From: Isochrysis galbana
Lineage: Eukaryota; Haptophyta; Isochrysidales; Isochrysidaceae
Assembly: GCA_018136815.1 (NCBI GenBank)
Contig: CM030941.1
Coordinates: forward strand, 548,939 to 612,938
Reading direction: 5' to 3'
Length of the DNA stretch: 64,000 bases
The translations under genes and the position numbers were made by a program. The notes beneath the pieces are model-generated. The model was not told the origin of the DNA and ran no database searches. It saw only the letters and a list, made by a program, of their open reading frames with translations. This document shows positions 30,733-43,600 of the stretch, in pieces (the stretch's first letter is position 1; the number at the start of each line of letters is the position of its first letter).

Positions 30733-33413
30733 ATGGCGGGTGCGGCCGTGGTACACGTCGTCGGTGAGGCAAAGCACGAGGACATTATCTTCTACGATGG
30801 CTACTTCGCCCGCTGCCTCTGGCTACTCGCCTCGGCTGGCCGCCGGCTGCTTGGCCGTTTGCTGGAGGACGAGCCGACCGGCTCCGCCTTCTCAGTCGAC
30901 TTCACCGACCGTGCTGCGGCGCAGGCGATCTTCGAGGAGGGGTTCGGATCACTCCTTACCGACGGTGTGCATGTGTCCTCGTGCTCCTCCCATCCTCCAC
31001 CGCTCTTACGCCACCGGCGGGCCGCCCAATGCTCCTTCCTCAGGCTCTCGTTCATGTATGGACCCGCTGCACTTGCTGTACGACGAGCCTCTGGTTGCGC
31101 TCGGCGGCGCCAGAGGTCTCATCGCACGGATGGACAATCAGGACGTCACGTGTGGCAACGATGCGCAAATCGCAACCGGCCACCTCTCGTCTTATCAAAA
31201 GTTCTCATATGGCGATTTCACGTGGGTCGCACAGATCGGCCATGCTCCCGACGGCACCCGTACGCCGTCCAATGTCTTCTCATGCCTGGCCATCTTCGTC
31301 CACGGAGGCTTGCCGCACAACGAAATCGCATGGTGCGGCAGTGAAAGACTTCGACGGCGACCTTGTCTGGGAGTATCTGCACTTTTTCGCCCTGGCGCTC
31401 GGCCTCACACTATTTCTTGCCTTTCACGTGCAGGTGCTTCCCTGCGCGCGACGGTCGCGAAGTGCACATGTCGTACTGGTACGACGACGGGATGCATCGC
31501 ACAGTGCGCAAGGTCAACATCGACCTATCCGCAAGCTTTCACAGCTACGTCGTGCGTTGGCGGCCCGAGGGGATCGACTTTATTATTGATGATACACTTG
31601 TACATCAGGTTAGAGGGCAAGCAGGTGCGATGGCCCTTGCAGTAGCACCTCCAAAATGCAGTGTGTGCAGCCGCTCATCCATCTGCGTCCATCCGCTCTC
31701 GAGCCTCGCGTAGGCGTAACTGTACCGTGGGAACCAATGTTCATCAAAGTCATCATCCGTCCTAACAATGTGCCTTCAACTTTCTTGGGGGCGGCGGAGC
31801 TCGGTCTGAAGTATTTCAGCTACGTGCCCGCTTTTGAGCCGGTGCCGACTGAGATGGTCATGGAATTGCAACGGATACGCCAGCAGCTGCTGCAGCAACT
31901 TGCGTTGCAGATGGCGTCAGAGCAAGCCCATCAGGCGGGAGGCACTGCGAGCGGCAAGGCAGCTGCAGGGAATCCCAGTCCAACTGCGTCTCCACCTCCG
32001 CCCTTTGAGTCAGCGGCACCCCCGACCATGCGGCTGCCACTTGCGCCTATCGTCGCGCCTCCACCTCCGGTGCCCTCGCCTCCCTGGGTCACAATAGTCT
32101 TACGCCCGGTAGAATCCGACGATTCAGATGACCTCGCCGCGTCGGCCATATTGCCATCTCCCCCCCCGTGGAGATGGCAGACGCCGCCACCACCCGCGCC
32201 TGGGCCACCCTCAACGTTGCCAATGTCGGATCCGCCGGGTGCGACGCCCCCTCCACACACGGACTTTCCAGCAATCCCCACCCCGCCGCCCGTGGATGCG
32301 CCGGGGCCGCCCCCGTCCGCGAACCTGCACCCCCGATCTATCTTCACCGTCGTCGAACACTCGTTCGCTCAACTTGATGGCACCGGTCTCGTGTCTAGCG
32401 TTGAGCAGATGTCTGACGGCCAGCTTTTTGTTGGCGGCCTAGGCCTCGTCCTACTCCCATGGCTTCTTTTCTTCCTCTTGCGCCGCTGTTGCGGCATTAG
32501 GTTATGCGGTAGCTACTCGCGGTCAAGATGGCGCGAGCACAACCTAGATAAAGGCACGCGCCGACGAGGACGCGCTCGGGACAGCCCACATACGGGCGGC
32601 AAAGTTCGTGGGCCTGTGTTACGGGCAGCACCAGATGACGCGTTTGTGATTGATGAGGAGGAGCTCGAGGCAGAGTCGCCTCATGCGGCGAATGGATCTC
32701 GCGGCCGTGAGGGCGACCGTAATAGCCAGCGTTTGGGCAAGGGCACCATGGATAGCTTAATCAACCTCACCAAGTTTGGCCGGCGAGCGGGCCGCTCCTC
32801 GATTCGCCGGGAAGAAAGCAGCAAGCGAACGCGAAAACCACGTGGCGCTTTGGCGATTGTGCGCGAAAACTCGGACAGCGACACGGACGGAGCAGACGAC
32901 GCGGTTAGCGTGCCTGTTCCGCCTAGCCTTGGCAGCGCACTCTCGCCCTCGCACTTCGTCTTGGTCGAATACGTGCCGTACGCCGGCGCGCCCATCCATA
33001 GCGTGTCGATGCAACTGCCGCTAGCATCGGCCGTCTCACTCGATGCGCTTGCCCACTATTTGCTTGAGCGCGGAATCGAGATGCACCAGCTCGGTAGCGA
33101 CTGCACGCTGCCCCAGGTCCGGCTGCAGCTGCCACCTGCTCCTGGCGCCATGCGAGCACCGCCTCTCAAGCGGATCTCGCAGCTCGTGGGCGCCGCGGTG
33201 CTCCGGTGCGCCATTGAGCCCAGCGATGATCTGTTGGGGCGACGGCCTGCTTGCAGCGTGCACAAGCACAATGCGCCGCGGGTCAAACGTTTGCATGCGC
33301 AGAAGCATGCCCAGAAGAAGGTGGCACCACGACGCGAACGGTGCGTTGCTGGGGCGCGGTTTCAAAGCCTTGCGGTGGACGAGAGCAGTAATAGCAGTAG
33401 CAACGACGACTAA
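30733..33413 (+). CDS. GH16/concanavalin-like ectodomain protein with one transmembrane segment (4 exons, 803 aa)
   Basis: Exons 30733-30964, 31044-31332, 31434-31624 and 31714-33413 sum to 804 codons with matching phases. Residues about 80-265 resemble glycoside hydrolase family 16 / jelly-roll lectins: YQKFSYGDFTW strand, PHNEIAWCF at 168-176 in the position of the catalytic E-x-D-x-E, then VHMSYWYDD, HSYVVRWRPEGIDFIIDD and VPWEPMFIKVIIRPN. The motif reads E-I-A-W-C, so only the first acidic residue is kept and hydrolysis is doubtful; binding of beta-glucan-like glycans is an inference. A Pro-rich stalk (about 290-450), a transmembrane helix at about 475-497 (LFVGGLGLVLLPWLLFFLL) and a basic cytoplasmic tail follow. 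No signal peptide is visible at ATG 30733, so the N-terminus may lie in an upstream exon. Confidence 0.72.
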
Positions 33414-33740
33414 GAGGCACAACTACCACATCTGCGTGGCGTCGCCGACAATAAGGTACTAGGGTCGCGCCTTGGCTACTCGTGCTGTATTTGTGCGTTC
33501 ATGTCTCTAGCGCCTATTACGCCTAGCGTACATGGATGGGGGGCACGTGAGCTTCCGGCTTGTCGTTGATCGTCGTTCGCAGGTGGAGTTGACCGGGGCT
33601 TGTGGCGATAGTAGGTTGGTCATGGTTTGACGCCCCAGGAGAGCTAGCGGACCCCGGCCTAGCGGTGTCGCAGTTGCGACTAGAAACACGGCCAGCGGCC
33701 AGTAGGATAACCACTAGAACGGATTCGGTACAAATAATCT
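33414..33740. other. 3' flank of the GH16-like gene
   Basis: No gene, repeat or clear signal is visible; presumably the 3' UTR and intergenic sequence before a transposon fragment. Confidence 0.5.
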
Positions 33741-33889
33741 TGTGATTGGTCGCCATGGAGGGGGGCCTCGCGCCCCCCCCACTCTCTCGACTCCCCTCGT
33801 GGGGGGTGAGAACCACATGCCCCCCTGCGCCGCCACTTCGCCACTTGACATGCAGGGGGGGCAGCCACCTCATTTGCCCAGACTCTTCA
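33741..33889 (+). mobile_element. 5' fragment of a C-run LINE-like element
   Basis: GCCATGGAGGGGGGCCTCGC and a following C-run resemble the 5' end of the element starting at 48302 (minus). It is cut at 33890 by the hairpin of another LINE. A short AATC-TTGT-GATT inverted repeat at about 33735-33747 may be its own degenerate 5' hairpin. Confidence 0.5.
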
Positions 33890-34254
33890 CTATCGTTAAA
33901 ACGATAGGGTCATGGATGGAGCGCGCCACGTTCCCCTCCTCTCTCTCCGCCCCCCCCGCCGCGCCGGCCGACCAAGTGATGGCCGACGCCGCGCACCCAC
34001 AGCGCCCTCACCGAGGGACCACGCCTGTCCAAGTACCAAGTAGCCGCGAGCCACCGCCCTTCATGCGTCATGCGCACATAGCAACAAGCAGCCCAACATC
34101 ATTACCCACACACATACCGCAGCACACACAACAGCACAGCCAACACACACAGGAGCAAGAACGGTTGGGGCCTCAAGACCCCTCATCCCATAGGGAAAGC
34201 CGCAAGGCTGGGTCCCTTCAACGCCATGGCATTGGCCTCGAGCGCAAGCACGAG
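33890..34254 (+). mobile_element. LINE family-2 5' fragment (MERATF type)
   Basis: Perfect hairpin CTATCGT-TAAA-ACGATAG at 33890-33907, then ATGGATGGAGCGCGCC. It encodes MERATFPSSL and a Pro/His/Gln-rich region similar to the fragment at 39892-40276, and stops at 34254 where an LTR piece begins. Confidence 0.75.
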
Positions 34255-34330
34255 TGTCGCATTCGCGAGTCGACACTCGTTAGGCTTCTCTTTCATCGTT
34301 CGGTATTTATCGTCATAATTCTATGCCTCT
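34255..34330 (+). mobile_element. Short gypsy LTR fragment
   Basis: TGTCGCATTCGCGAGTCGAC and TATTTATCGTCATAATTC match the first 75 bases of the LTR at 11902; similarity ends near 34330. The abrupt start at TG supports this as the true LTR edge. Confidence 0.75.
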
Positions 34331-34750
34331 GCGTTCTCTAATTGGCTGCGCCGCGAACACACCCAACTCAAAGCGCGCGACAATGAACATCCGTCACTAC
34401 TTTACACACTCACCCTCCCCTAGAAAAGTGAACACGCGAATGTTTTTTACCACCTACGTGTAAAGAGCTCTCCACCGCAACTCTACGCCGGATCGCGGAA
34501 GAAGTCTGCTCCTCTTCCACTTTCAGGTGCGTCTGTCTTTCTTTGATGATGTTGAGTATTGTATTGAAATGTGCCGTCTTTCACAGAAGAGAGAGAACTG
34601 GCCCTCCAGTACAATACTCTATACTCTAGCGTTAGTTACTGGAGGGAAGGACTCCCTATACAACCAGGTTCGTCTGTTGGCTTTTTTTGACGCGTGTGAA
34701 CGAACAGACGAGCGAACGAACGTTTGGAGCGGTCGCGGGAGATCGCGATG

Positions 34751-34797
<47 letters not shown>

Positions 34798-35118
34798 AGG
34801 GAAGGAGGAGACGCATGCCTCGTTGAAAGTAAACGAACTCGACCAGGAAGCACGGTGGTTCGATTACGTGAACCCGACCATAGATTAAGGAACTGGCAGC
34901 GGGACATCTTGAGACATTCCGGCCGCCTCACTGTCCTCTCCTCTCCTCTCTTTGCTCGCTGCTGGCTGCATCTCTTCGCCGTCCTCTCCTCCTCCTCCTC
35001 TGGCCTCTCCTCCCTCTTTCCTTCCCTTGCTCCTACGTCTTCTCCCTCCTCGCCGTCCCCCCCTCCCCCCCTCTCCCCCGCTCTCCCTTCCCTCCCTCCC
35101 TCCCTCCCTCCCCCTCTC

Positions 35119-35162
<44 letters not shown>

Positions 35163-35294
35163 CCTCCCTCCCCCCCCCCCCCCCCCCCCCCCCCTCTCTC
35201 TCTCTCTCTCTCGCTCTCTCTCGCTCTCTCCCTCGCTCTCCCTCCACCCCCCCTTCCCTCTCCCCCCCCTCTCCCCTCTCTTCCTCCCTGTACG
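34331..35294 (+). other. Upstream region of the ankyrin-HDAC gene with GA and CT tracts
   Basis: A (GA)n run at about 34757-34790 is followed by unique sequence and then about 360 bases of CT/C-rich tract (34920-35290, with CT runs near 35110-35160, a C-run near 35170-35195 and CT runs near 35195-35230) ending directly before ATG 35295. The region is presumably promoter and 5' UTR; long ORFs across it are low-complexity. Confidence 0.6.
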
Positions 35295-38200
35295 ATGGGC
35301 TCGGTGCCCGAGAGCCACTGCCTCCCCGTCGTGGCGGACGAGGCGGCGGCTGCGGCGTGCAGTAGCAGCAAACGGAGCGGGAGCGAGCACGCGCTTGCGC
35401 TCCTAGACGCCCAGCTCGCCGCCAAGCGGCCACGGCTGCCGCCAACGCTCACCGTCGACGTCTCGGCGGTCGGGTCGGAAGAGCCGCCCCATCTTCCCAT
35501 GCCTGCCACGCCGGCCAACGTGCGCTCCGTTCAGCGCACAGAGCTCCACCGCGCGGTCAGTGCCGCCGATCTCTCGGCTGCAACTGCCGCGCTCGAGTCC
35601 AACGCGGCGCATGGGCTCGAGCGGGACGAGCACGGGTGGACGCCGCTGCACAACGCCGCTGCGCTGCCCAGCGCGGACACACGCCGGGAGCTCGTCGCAT
35701 TGCTGCTGCGCCACAGCGTCGAGGTCGATGCCGCGGACAACTCCGGGTACACCTGCCTGCATTGGGCCGCCGCGTGCGGACATCTCGACGTCCTGAAAAT
35801 GTTGCTTGATGCAGGTGCGCACGCACAATGGCTACTGCTGATGAGTTTATACTTGCTGCTGCAAAGCCAGTGCTCTTCGCCGTCATGCTTTGCAACCCTC
35901 TGCAGAAATGGCTGCCCAAACGGACGCGTCTCACGCTCCATTCCCGCCGAGCCAACGCGAGCTCACGTTGCCACCCCTCCCCTCGGCCAAGGCGCCAACC
36001 CTGCTGCTCATTCCAAGGAGGGTGAGACCCCCCTCCACCGTGCATGTCGCCTTGGGCGGCTCGAGACGGCTCGTTGTCTCGCCGAGCTTGGAGGATGCGA
36101 TGCCGTGCTCGAGCGCAACTCCTGGAGCGAGACGTGCCTCGATGTGGCCGGCAAGCTGGAGAACAGGGTCAACAGGCCCGTGCGGACCAAGGTGAGATTA
36201 CTTGGCAACACCGTGCGTTGCCCCATTCTCACAGATGTCTGAATGCTCTCACATGAAACATCCGGCCGTTGCTTCCACTTCGCTTGTTGCATGCCAGGTG
36301 CGACGGCTGTTGCTCGACCTCTTTCCTTCCGCACGACTTCTCGTTCTACACCACGCCGACTGCCTCACCCACTTTACGGGAGACATGCATCAGGTGCGCA
36401 AGTAGGCAAACACGCTCACTCGTCCATCTTGCTCTTACCCGAAGGACCTGCGCAAAGATGGACCATCCGGCACGCAACCATCAGATGTGTTGGAGTGCCG
36501 AAGTAACCACACCAGGCATGCCGAACTTTCGTCACACGGCGTGCTGTTGCAGGAGCACCCCCGGCGAGTCGAGTGCATCATGTGCAAGCTGCTCCCATTT
36601 GCACCACCCTCAAGTAAACCTCCAACGTCCTCTGGACGTGCTGCCGCCAGCCGCTCCTCCAGCCGTTCTGCTTCGGCTGATGGCGCTTTACTAGCCCCTC
36701 CGCTTCCTCTTGAGCGCGGCGGGCGGAGCCACGTGCTGCATGACGTACCTGCATACGAGATTAGACCGACCTCAGACTTCCCGCCGGTCTCGCTTGTCGC
36801 ACTCCGGTGAGCTCGCCCTGTTGCTCAGCCCTTGCGAGCGTGTAGTTGCCATGTAATCCATGGTTCTCTTTCGTTCGTCTAGCGGGCTGCAACACTTGTT
36901 GCATCGTCTTGCTGTCCTCGCACAGTGAGGCTTTCAGAAGTTAACCACTGCTCGACCCTGCACGTTGCCAACCTAGTCAAATCAGCCGTTTCAATGTCCC
37001 CTCGAGCCAGACCCGTTTCTTACTCTCATCTATCCCCTCTTTGCCCATGCTTTTTCAGCCGCGCGCACGACCCATCCTACGTCTCCCTCATTGAGTCCAT
37101 GGCTCGTCGGATGCTTGAGGGCCCACCAACTTCGCCAGTCCCCTTCACTCCTTTGGTCCAACGTTCCCATGGCGCCGATCCCTCCATGCTCAAGGACGGG
37201 GCCACGTCGGACACTCGCTTCTCGGCTGGGACGCACGCCGCCGCTCGGCGTGCTGCCGGAGCCGTATTGCACGCAGTTGAGCAGGTGAGCTTCACAGATT
37301 GCCGCCCGGGCTCGTCAAGCCCCTGCACCGCTACGGAGCTCTTATCGCCGTCGACCCATATCCCTGCGATCGGTAGGTGCTGAGTCGTTCTTGTTACAAC
37401 GCCGTGTGCATTGTACGCCCACCGGGGCACCACGCCGGCTGGCGAGGCTTGCGCGAAGGAACTGTCTCATGTGGCTTCTGCGTATTTAACTCCGTGATGG
37501 TGCCCGCCACCAGCCATCCAGATGCCCGCGCGCCCTTGTAGATTGAGCCACGGTCGCGATCGCCTCGCCGCCCTTGCGCGGATGACTCCCACGATTCTAC
37601 TCAAGGTTGGATCATCATTGAGTTTTCCCTCATGAATGCGTGATAGGTCGGTGCGATGCACGCTTTGCAGGGCATTCGCAAGCTTCCGCATGGATCTCCC
37701 GCCTTGCGGCCTCCATCGGGGTTGGCGCCGCCGCCGCTCGCCAAGCTACCAACGCCGTCTTCGCCCATGCCGCGCTTAGCGCCCGCGACTGTTAGTACAC
37801 CAATCTCGCCGTCCTCTGCTCCGTTGGCAAGCTCTACTACCCCATCGAATGTACATCCCACCCCGGCGACTGGTGGACCGCCCATGTCGCCCCCACGTCG
37901 CGTGGCCGTCGTTGACTTCGATGTGCACCACGGGGATGGCACGGAAGAAATCGTGCGGCATCTCTGCAAGTCCCTCCCTCCGGATTCGCTCTTCTTTGCA
38001 TCGATCCATCTCTATGACCCAGGTAGTGCAGCCCATCCATCTTATGAAAGAATCGTCTATCCAGCATGTCGTGCCTTCAGCCGTGCTCACTTACCTCGAC
38101 CGCACATTCCCGCTTACGTCACTATGACCATAATGCCATGTCGTTATCTGGGGGCGTCTGACATGGCCGCTGTGCGCGTTACCCGCAGGCGATGAAAATA

Positions 38201-39265
38201 TAACGGCCTTCTATCCCTCAAGTGGCTCGCATGACCACGTGCGCTCCAACATAGTGAATGTACCCATCACGCCGCTCTGGAGGAGGTCTTCTCAAAGCTC
38301 CGCCGTGCGCGCCGGGTCGCGTGCCGGCACTGCACGTTCGCCCGATGGTGCTGCTTCGACATCGGTCGGGGGCGCTTCAGGCCAAGGCAGCAACGGCGCG
38401 AGCGGAGGCAACGGAGTCAGCGGCGTCAGCTTTAGTGGCACGATAGGCACCTCGCCGCGTGGTAGTGGCGCTGCTCCCGCATGTGGTCGCCTTGAGTGGC
38501 GGGCTGCCTTTGCCCAGAGAATCATTCCTGCCTTGCGTGCGTACTCTCCGGATCTGATTTTGCTTTCTTCCGGCTTCGATGGCGGACTTGGGGATATTGG
38601 CAATTCAAAGCTCGACTCGGCGGAGAAGTGCGCAGCATCTTTTCGAGCTGGCTGCCCAGCGTGAGCGCGGGATCGTAAAGGGAGAGAGGGGAGGGGTGCT
38701 CTTGCAATTGTGAACAGACATCATGAAGCACATCCAGCTAAGCGCGCACATTTTTCGAAAGGTGGACAGGCCCATCTTTATGCCAGCCGTTCACTTCATA
38801 CGTATAGGTACCACCAAGGTCTTGACCTGACTCCTGCCGACTTCGAGTGGATGACTGAACAAGTCATGGCAGTAGCCGCCATCTGTTGCCCAGGCCGGGT
38901 AAGATATTCAGCCAGCACGCCTGCCGCCGTCTTGCTCTTCAGCCTTCGACTGCCCATTGAGCTTCATTCCATCTACCACGGCGTGCATTGCCATCGCCAT
39001 TGCGGAGCCCGTGCTTTATCAGCTGGTCAATGACGACCAAGCGTGCCCCACCACTCTCTAGGCCAAGATCGCATTTTTAACCGACACCCATCCCGGCCCT
39101 CGCAATTTGTAGGTTGTATCCGTTTTGGAAGGTGGGTATGGGAAGTACTTGCCTACCAAGCTCACCGAGTCTGGCTGGATGATTAGCCCAGAGAACCTCT
39201 CCGAAAATTGCTTGGCTCACGTAGCTGCACTTGGCGGTGTGAATCCTCGTCCGAGACTCGATTAA
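35295..39265 (+). CDS. Ankyrin-repeat class II-like histone deacetylase (11 exons, 839 aa)
   Basis: Exons 35295-35814, 35992-36191, 36298-36393, 36553-36806, 36883-36924, 37059-37284, 37377-37499, 37647-38022, 38189-38627, 38808-38898 and 39113-39265 sum to 840 codons with consistent phases. N-terminal ankyrin repeats lie at about 80-235 ([50 protein letters not shown]). The deacetylase follows: [27 protein letters not shown] (H464, H465), [18 protein letters not shown] (D579, H581 zinc ligands), SGFDGG and LEGGYG (Y798). All the expected catalytic residues are present, so lysine deacetylation of histones or other proteins is likely, with ankyrins guiding partners. Low-complexity inserts of about 70 aa (Pro/Ser before DFDVHH; Gly/Ser before ERIIPAL-like RIIPALR) enlarge the domain. 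The first intron is 177 bp, in frame and stop-free. Confidence 0.9.
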
Positions 39266-39891
39266 AAGGACGATCGATTCACAATAGATGTCATTCCCGC
39301 TGACGGACCATTCAGGACATTAGACTTCACCTATCCAGCTGATTTGCCGCGCCTTTTGCGCACTCTTTCCAGGCTGATTTGCTGAATCTCGGACACTTTC
39401 CTCGGCAACCGAGCGTGCATGCATTGGTCTGAAACTCGGACCCACGCAGCTGTAGCCGTTACTGCATCCCCTCATGGGGGCATAAGGCAACTAAAGATAA
39501 GTTACCCCGAAAGCCCGTTCTACCAAGGCATCCTCACGTGCCATGGGTGCTATGAATCCGAAGAGCTGCTAGCGGCCCAGCCGAGCGCTCCGGCGAGCTC
39601 GCACAATTGCACATATGCACTTGTGCATGCAACATGGGCTCGTTTGTGTAGTTCCCGGATCCCGAAGATAGCCGTGTCGAGATATGAATGCGGGTAGCTC
39701 CGCAAGGCGGTAGGGGTGGGGAAGGGTAGACAAAGACTAAGTGTCACTCCTGCTCACCGATTTTTTCTTGAGAAACTTGGCGAATCTCTCTCTCTCTCTC
39801 TCCCCCCCCCCCCGAGAGGCTGGGACCTCAGGTACATTTTTGGTGCCCCCCCCCCTCCTTCAAATTCATGAGCTATCATTCACTTCCACAA
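39266..39891. other. 3' flank of the ankyrin-HDAC gene
   Basis: No coding signal. It has CT and C runs at about 39787-39812 and 39846-39857, just before a LINE fragment begins. Confidence 0.5.
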
Positions 39892-40276
39892 CTATCATTA
39901 TAACGATACGGACATGGAGCGCGCCACGCTCCCCTCCTCGCTCCCCGCCCACCCCGCCGCGGCGGGCGACCAAGGCTCAGCGACCGACGCCCCGCAGCCG
40001 CACCGCCCGCCAGCAAAGACCACGCCTATTCAGGTATACGAGAGCCACAGCGCGAGCCGCGCCCGGAGCACCACAGGACACACCGTCCCAGCCATGCAAG
40101 CACAATCCACAATCCGCACGCCGCACAACAACCCAACATGGACAGCCCGAATAGTAGACAGCAAGAGCCTCGGGGCCCCAACTCCAACTCCCATAGGGAA
40201 AGCTTCCGGGCTGGGCCCCTACAAAGCCGAGGCACTGCCTCCGCGCGTAAGCGCGAGGCACAAGCCCGGCCGGTCA
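39892..40276 (+). mobile_element. LINE family-2 5' fragment (MERATL type)
   Basis: Hairpin TATCAT-TATA-ACGATA at 39894-39908 (one mismatch in the arms), then ATGGAGCGCGCC at 39914. The encoded N-terminus (MERATLPSSL, PIGKASGLGPYKAEALPPR) matches the fragment at 33890. It is interrupted at about 40277 by the T-tail of LINE copy 2 in the opposite orientation. Confidence 0.75.
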
Positions 40277-40609
40277 ACAAAAAAAAGAAAAAAAAACTTC
40301 TTAATATTCTCGCCGCGCGCGCGACTCTGCATCTTAATTATGCAGCCACGTCCGCTGCCTTCGCCCCCCCTCCACCTGCCTTGCGGCCCGTCCCTCGTGC
40401 GCTACCTAGGGGCTGGGTGTGTGGGGTTTCCTGCAGCAGGCGGCGTGTTCCGATCCCCGATAGGTTTTCCCTCCACTTCCTCCTGTGCCATCGGGCTACC
40501 GGTTTAAGCGTTGTCCGTTTCGAGTTAAGGTGGCGAGTGGGTGTGTCTCATCGGGTCTGAGGGCTGGGGACGAGTAGAAGGGTGAGTCGCGGCGGTGGTC
40601 TGCGTGCGA

Positions 40610-43600
40610 TTAAGCAAGTCTATCAGCCATATTGAGCGCTCGTGCTACCGCGGTCAGATTTGTGCCCAGCATTAGGGTGCCTTTGTCGTTAATCGTAAAG
40701 ACAGGGGCGCAAAGTTCGCACGGGGACTTAAGCTTCGGTTTTCTCCCTTGGGAGGCTTTACTGGTGCGTGCGGTCGAGGTCCTGTCCGGGGGTTCAAGGC
40801 CTCTGGCTAGGGTCGTGAATCTGACAAGGGTCCTCTCAATGACCGGCACGTGGTGGAAGGTGTAGTTGTCGAACTCTACTCTGTAGAAGTCGCTTATTAT
40901 ATATCGCCATGATATAAGGTAGAGGGCTTTGAGGCTGTCCGGTGTCGGTGTACTCGGGTATGCGAACAGCCTATCCTTGATTTTCTGGGCCGTTGTTCTG
41001 TTCCTTTCCGGCGTGTACCCTGCCACAGCTTCTACGGCTTGGAATATTTGTTGCGTGGAGGGGCATCTGGCCAGGTGCGTCGAGTTTTCGCGGTATTTCC
41101 CGCATAGTCTGCACCTCGTGGTGGGCGCCGCGGCGAACCGGTTGCGCGTGCCTATCCTTCTATGGGTGATGTGTTTGAAATGGGGTTGTTTGTCCGCGTG
41201 TTTGAGCAGGGGGAGGGTGTAGAGTTTTGCCACGCTCGTCCACTCCCCTTGGGTCAGTTCGAGTTTCCGTGCCCACGCTTCTCGGGCTGGCTGGGGCTTG
41301 GCTCCAAGGCCATTTTTAAGGTATTCTCGCGTTATGTCTGATACGGTGATCTGGTCTAGTTGTTTTTTTCCGTCTAGTGGGTACTCCTCCGCTAGCGGGT
41401 ATTCTAAGTGCTTTGGGCCTTTTAGCCCGTTCTCCCATTTGGCCGGTGCGTGGTATAGTGTCTCCTCTCCCGGTTTCGCTACCTCGGTGGTGTCTGTGGC
41501 TTCTCCTAGATAGTTGGTGTTCGTGTATATCCAAATATTGTTCATTCTAGTGATATACGTGTTGTCTTCGGACACCTTGACTTCCCTTGATTCGTTCTCC
41601 GGCGGAGCCGCGTCGTTTGTTTGTTTCGGTTGTATTTCAGAGGGGGTCGCGGTCGGCGGCGGGTCCGCCTGTGCCCTCTCCAGGAGTCGCGAGGCGTGTC
41701 GCACAACGCATTCCCACGAGCTTAAGAACTCCTTTTTGTTCACCTTGGTCCCCGCGTGGAAGAATGTCTCGGGGAGGTGTTCTACGTATCGTGCGCATTC
41801 CTCTTGGGTGTAAGGTTCGGTGAAGTTTTCGTCCTTGTAGACGTTGTGCGCGACATGTGTGTGGAGGGATTCCCAAAGGCCGATCCACGCGGGGCGAGTG
41901 ATCGGCGGGGAGTCGTGGCGGTTGTGCCATAGCGGCTGTGAAAGCGCTCCTTCTCTGGAGAGGTGCGGGCGGCTTATCTCTAGTGTTCTGAAGTTCGTCA
42001 GGGCGTCCTTCCAGAAAGCCGGAAGCGCCGGGTTGCCTCTGATGCTGCGCGTGAGCATCTTTGGGGGGACCGTAGAGAAGACGGCTCCTCGACCTAGCCC
42101 GGTCCGACAGAACCACGCGTCGAGCGCGTGTTTCCATATAGCTTTTCTCGCGTTCAAATAGTTTAGTATCCATTTCGCTTGGAGGGCTCTCACGTGCGCC
42201 GTCCAATGGAGGAGGCCGGTCCCCATCGTGCGTGTCGCGCTGTCTTTGTCGTGTGTGGGGTAGTGCGGGTATTTCACCCATCTAGTGGTCCTACCGGTGT
42301 GGGGGCTCTCCCATAGGATTTTGTCCGCTGCTCTTTGGACTCTACCGTGGAACCATTTGGGGGCCGCCAAGGTTTGCACCCAGTATCGCGGCGTGCCATA
42401 GACGATAAAGTTCACTATGTTGGTTCTGCCGAAAATGGTCATGTGTCGCGCTATCGGTGCCAGACGTGCCGCTTTGGCATCTATTTGCTCCGCTAGTTTT
42501 CTCCAAAAGGGTTTTAGGGCTTCCGGGGCTCCTAATGGGATGCCTAGTATCGTTAGATACTGGTCGTTTGCGATCCAGTTGTATTTGCGTATGTCCCATG
42601 GCGGTTTTTGGCGTCTATGTGAACCCATTCGAATGCCTTGGAACTTAGCCTCGTTCGTTCTGCCCCCCGTGGCTCTTTCGTGCGCTTGTACCCAAACTAA
42701 TGCTCTTTTTAGGCTCGCGTAGTCCCTCCTGATGATCGCCGTGTCGTCTGCGAACTGGCTGATCTTTAGGGATTATCCGTTGAGATCCACCCCCTGTATG
42801 TCGGGGTCTCCGTTTATCGCGCGGGTGAGCGCTTCGGTCGTGAGAAGGAAGGTGAGCGGTGAAAGTGGGCACCCCTGGGGCATCCCGCTTCCTATTGTGA
42901 AGGGGTAGCTTCGGCCACCGTTGATCTTGATCGTGAGGATCGGTCTCGCCGTCTCGCCCCTTCGCTCGTGAGCGCTTTGGCTAGCTGTTGAAAGTCCGGC
43001 CCGAAGTTGAGCGGGCGGAGCGCCAAGTGGTAGAATTCCCAGCAGACTCTGTCGAAAGCTTTCTCCCAATCGAGTGCTAGGAGTAGGCCCGGTTCTCCGG
43101 TCTCGTCGAGGTATGCCCTCGTAAGTTGCAGAAGGTGTGTGGCTTCGCTTATCAGTCTTCTGGGCACGAAGCCTAGTTGATTTTCCGAGATAATGTTACC
43201 TATTACTTTGCTAAGTCTATTGGTTAGTATTTTCGCTAGGATTTTATAGTCACTTTGTAATAGCGTTATGGGCCTGTAGTTTCTAGGGTCGCGCGCGTCT
43301 CCCTTTTTGTATAGAAGTATGATGTCGCCTTCTCTCATGGTGTACGGGATAAGGCCCGTGTCAAATGTTTGGTTGTATAGTTCCGTTATTAGGATCGGTG
43401 CTACTAGTTTTTCGTGCACCTTGTATACTTCCGCCGGTATCCCATCCGGTCCCGCGCTTTTGCCGGGTCCTATGCTGATGTCATTTTCATTGTCTGAATC
43501 TTGGTCCTGTGAGGCGTGGGCGGGGATGACCGTGGTCAGTGTTGTGTGCGTGGCCCTCCTCTACACGCTGTGCGTCCATGCCCGGTGCGTCCTCCTCTTC

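Noticed and set aside
34656-35518. Several overlapping Arg/Glu/Gly- or Ser/Pro/Leu-rich ORFs upstream of the ankyrin-HDAC gene
   Set aside because: Low-complexity translations of GA and CT tracts on both strands, with no start or splice support.
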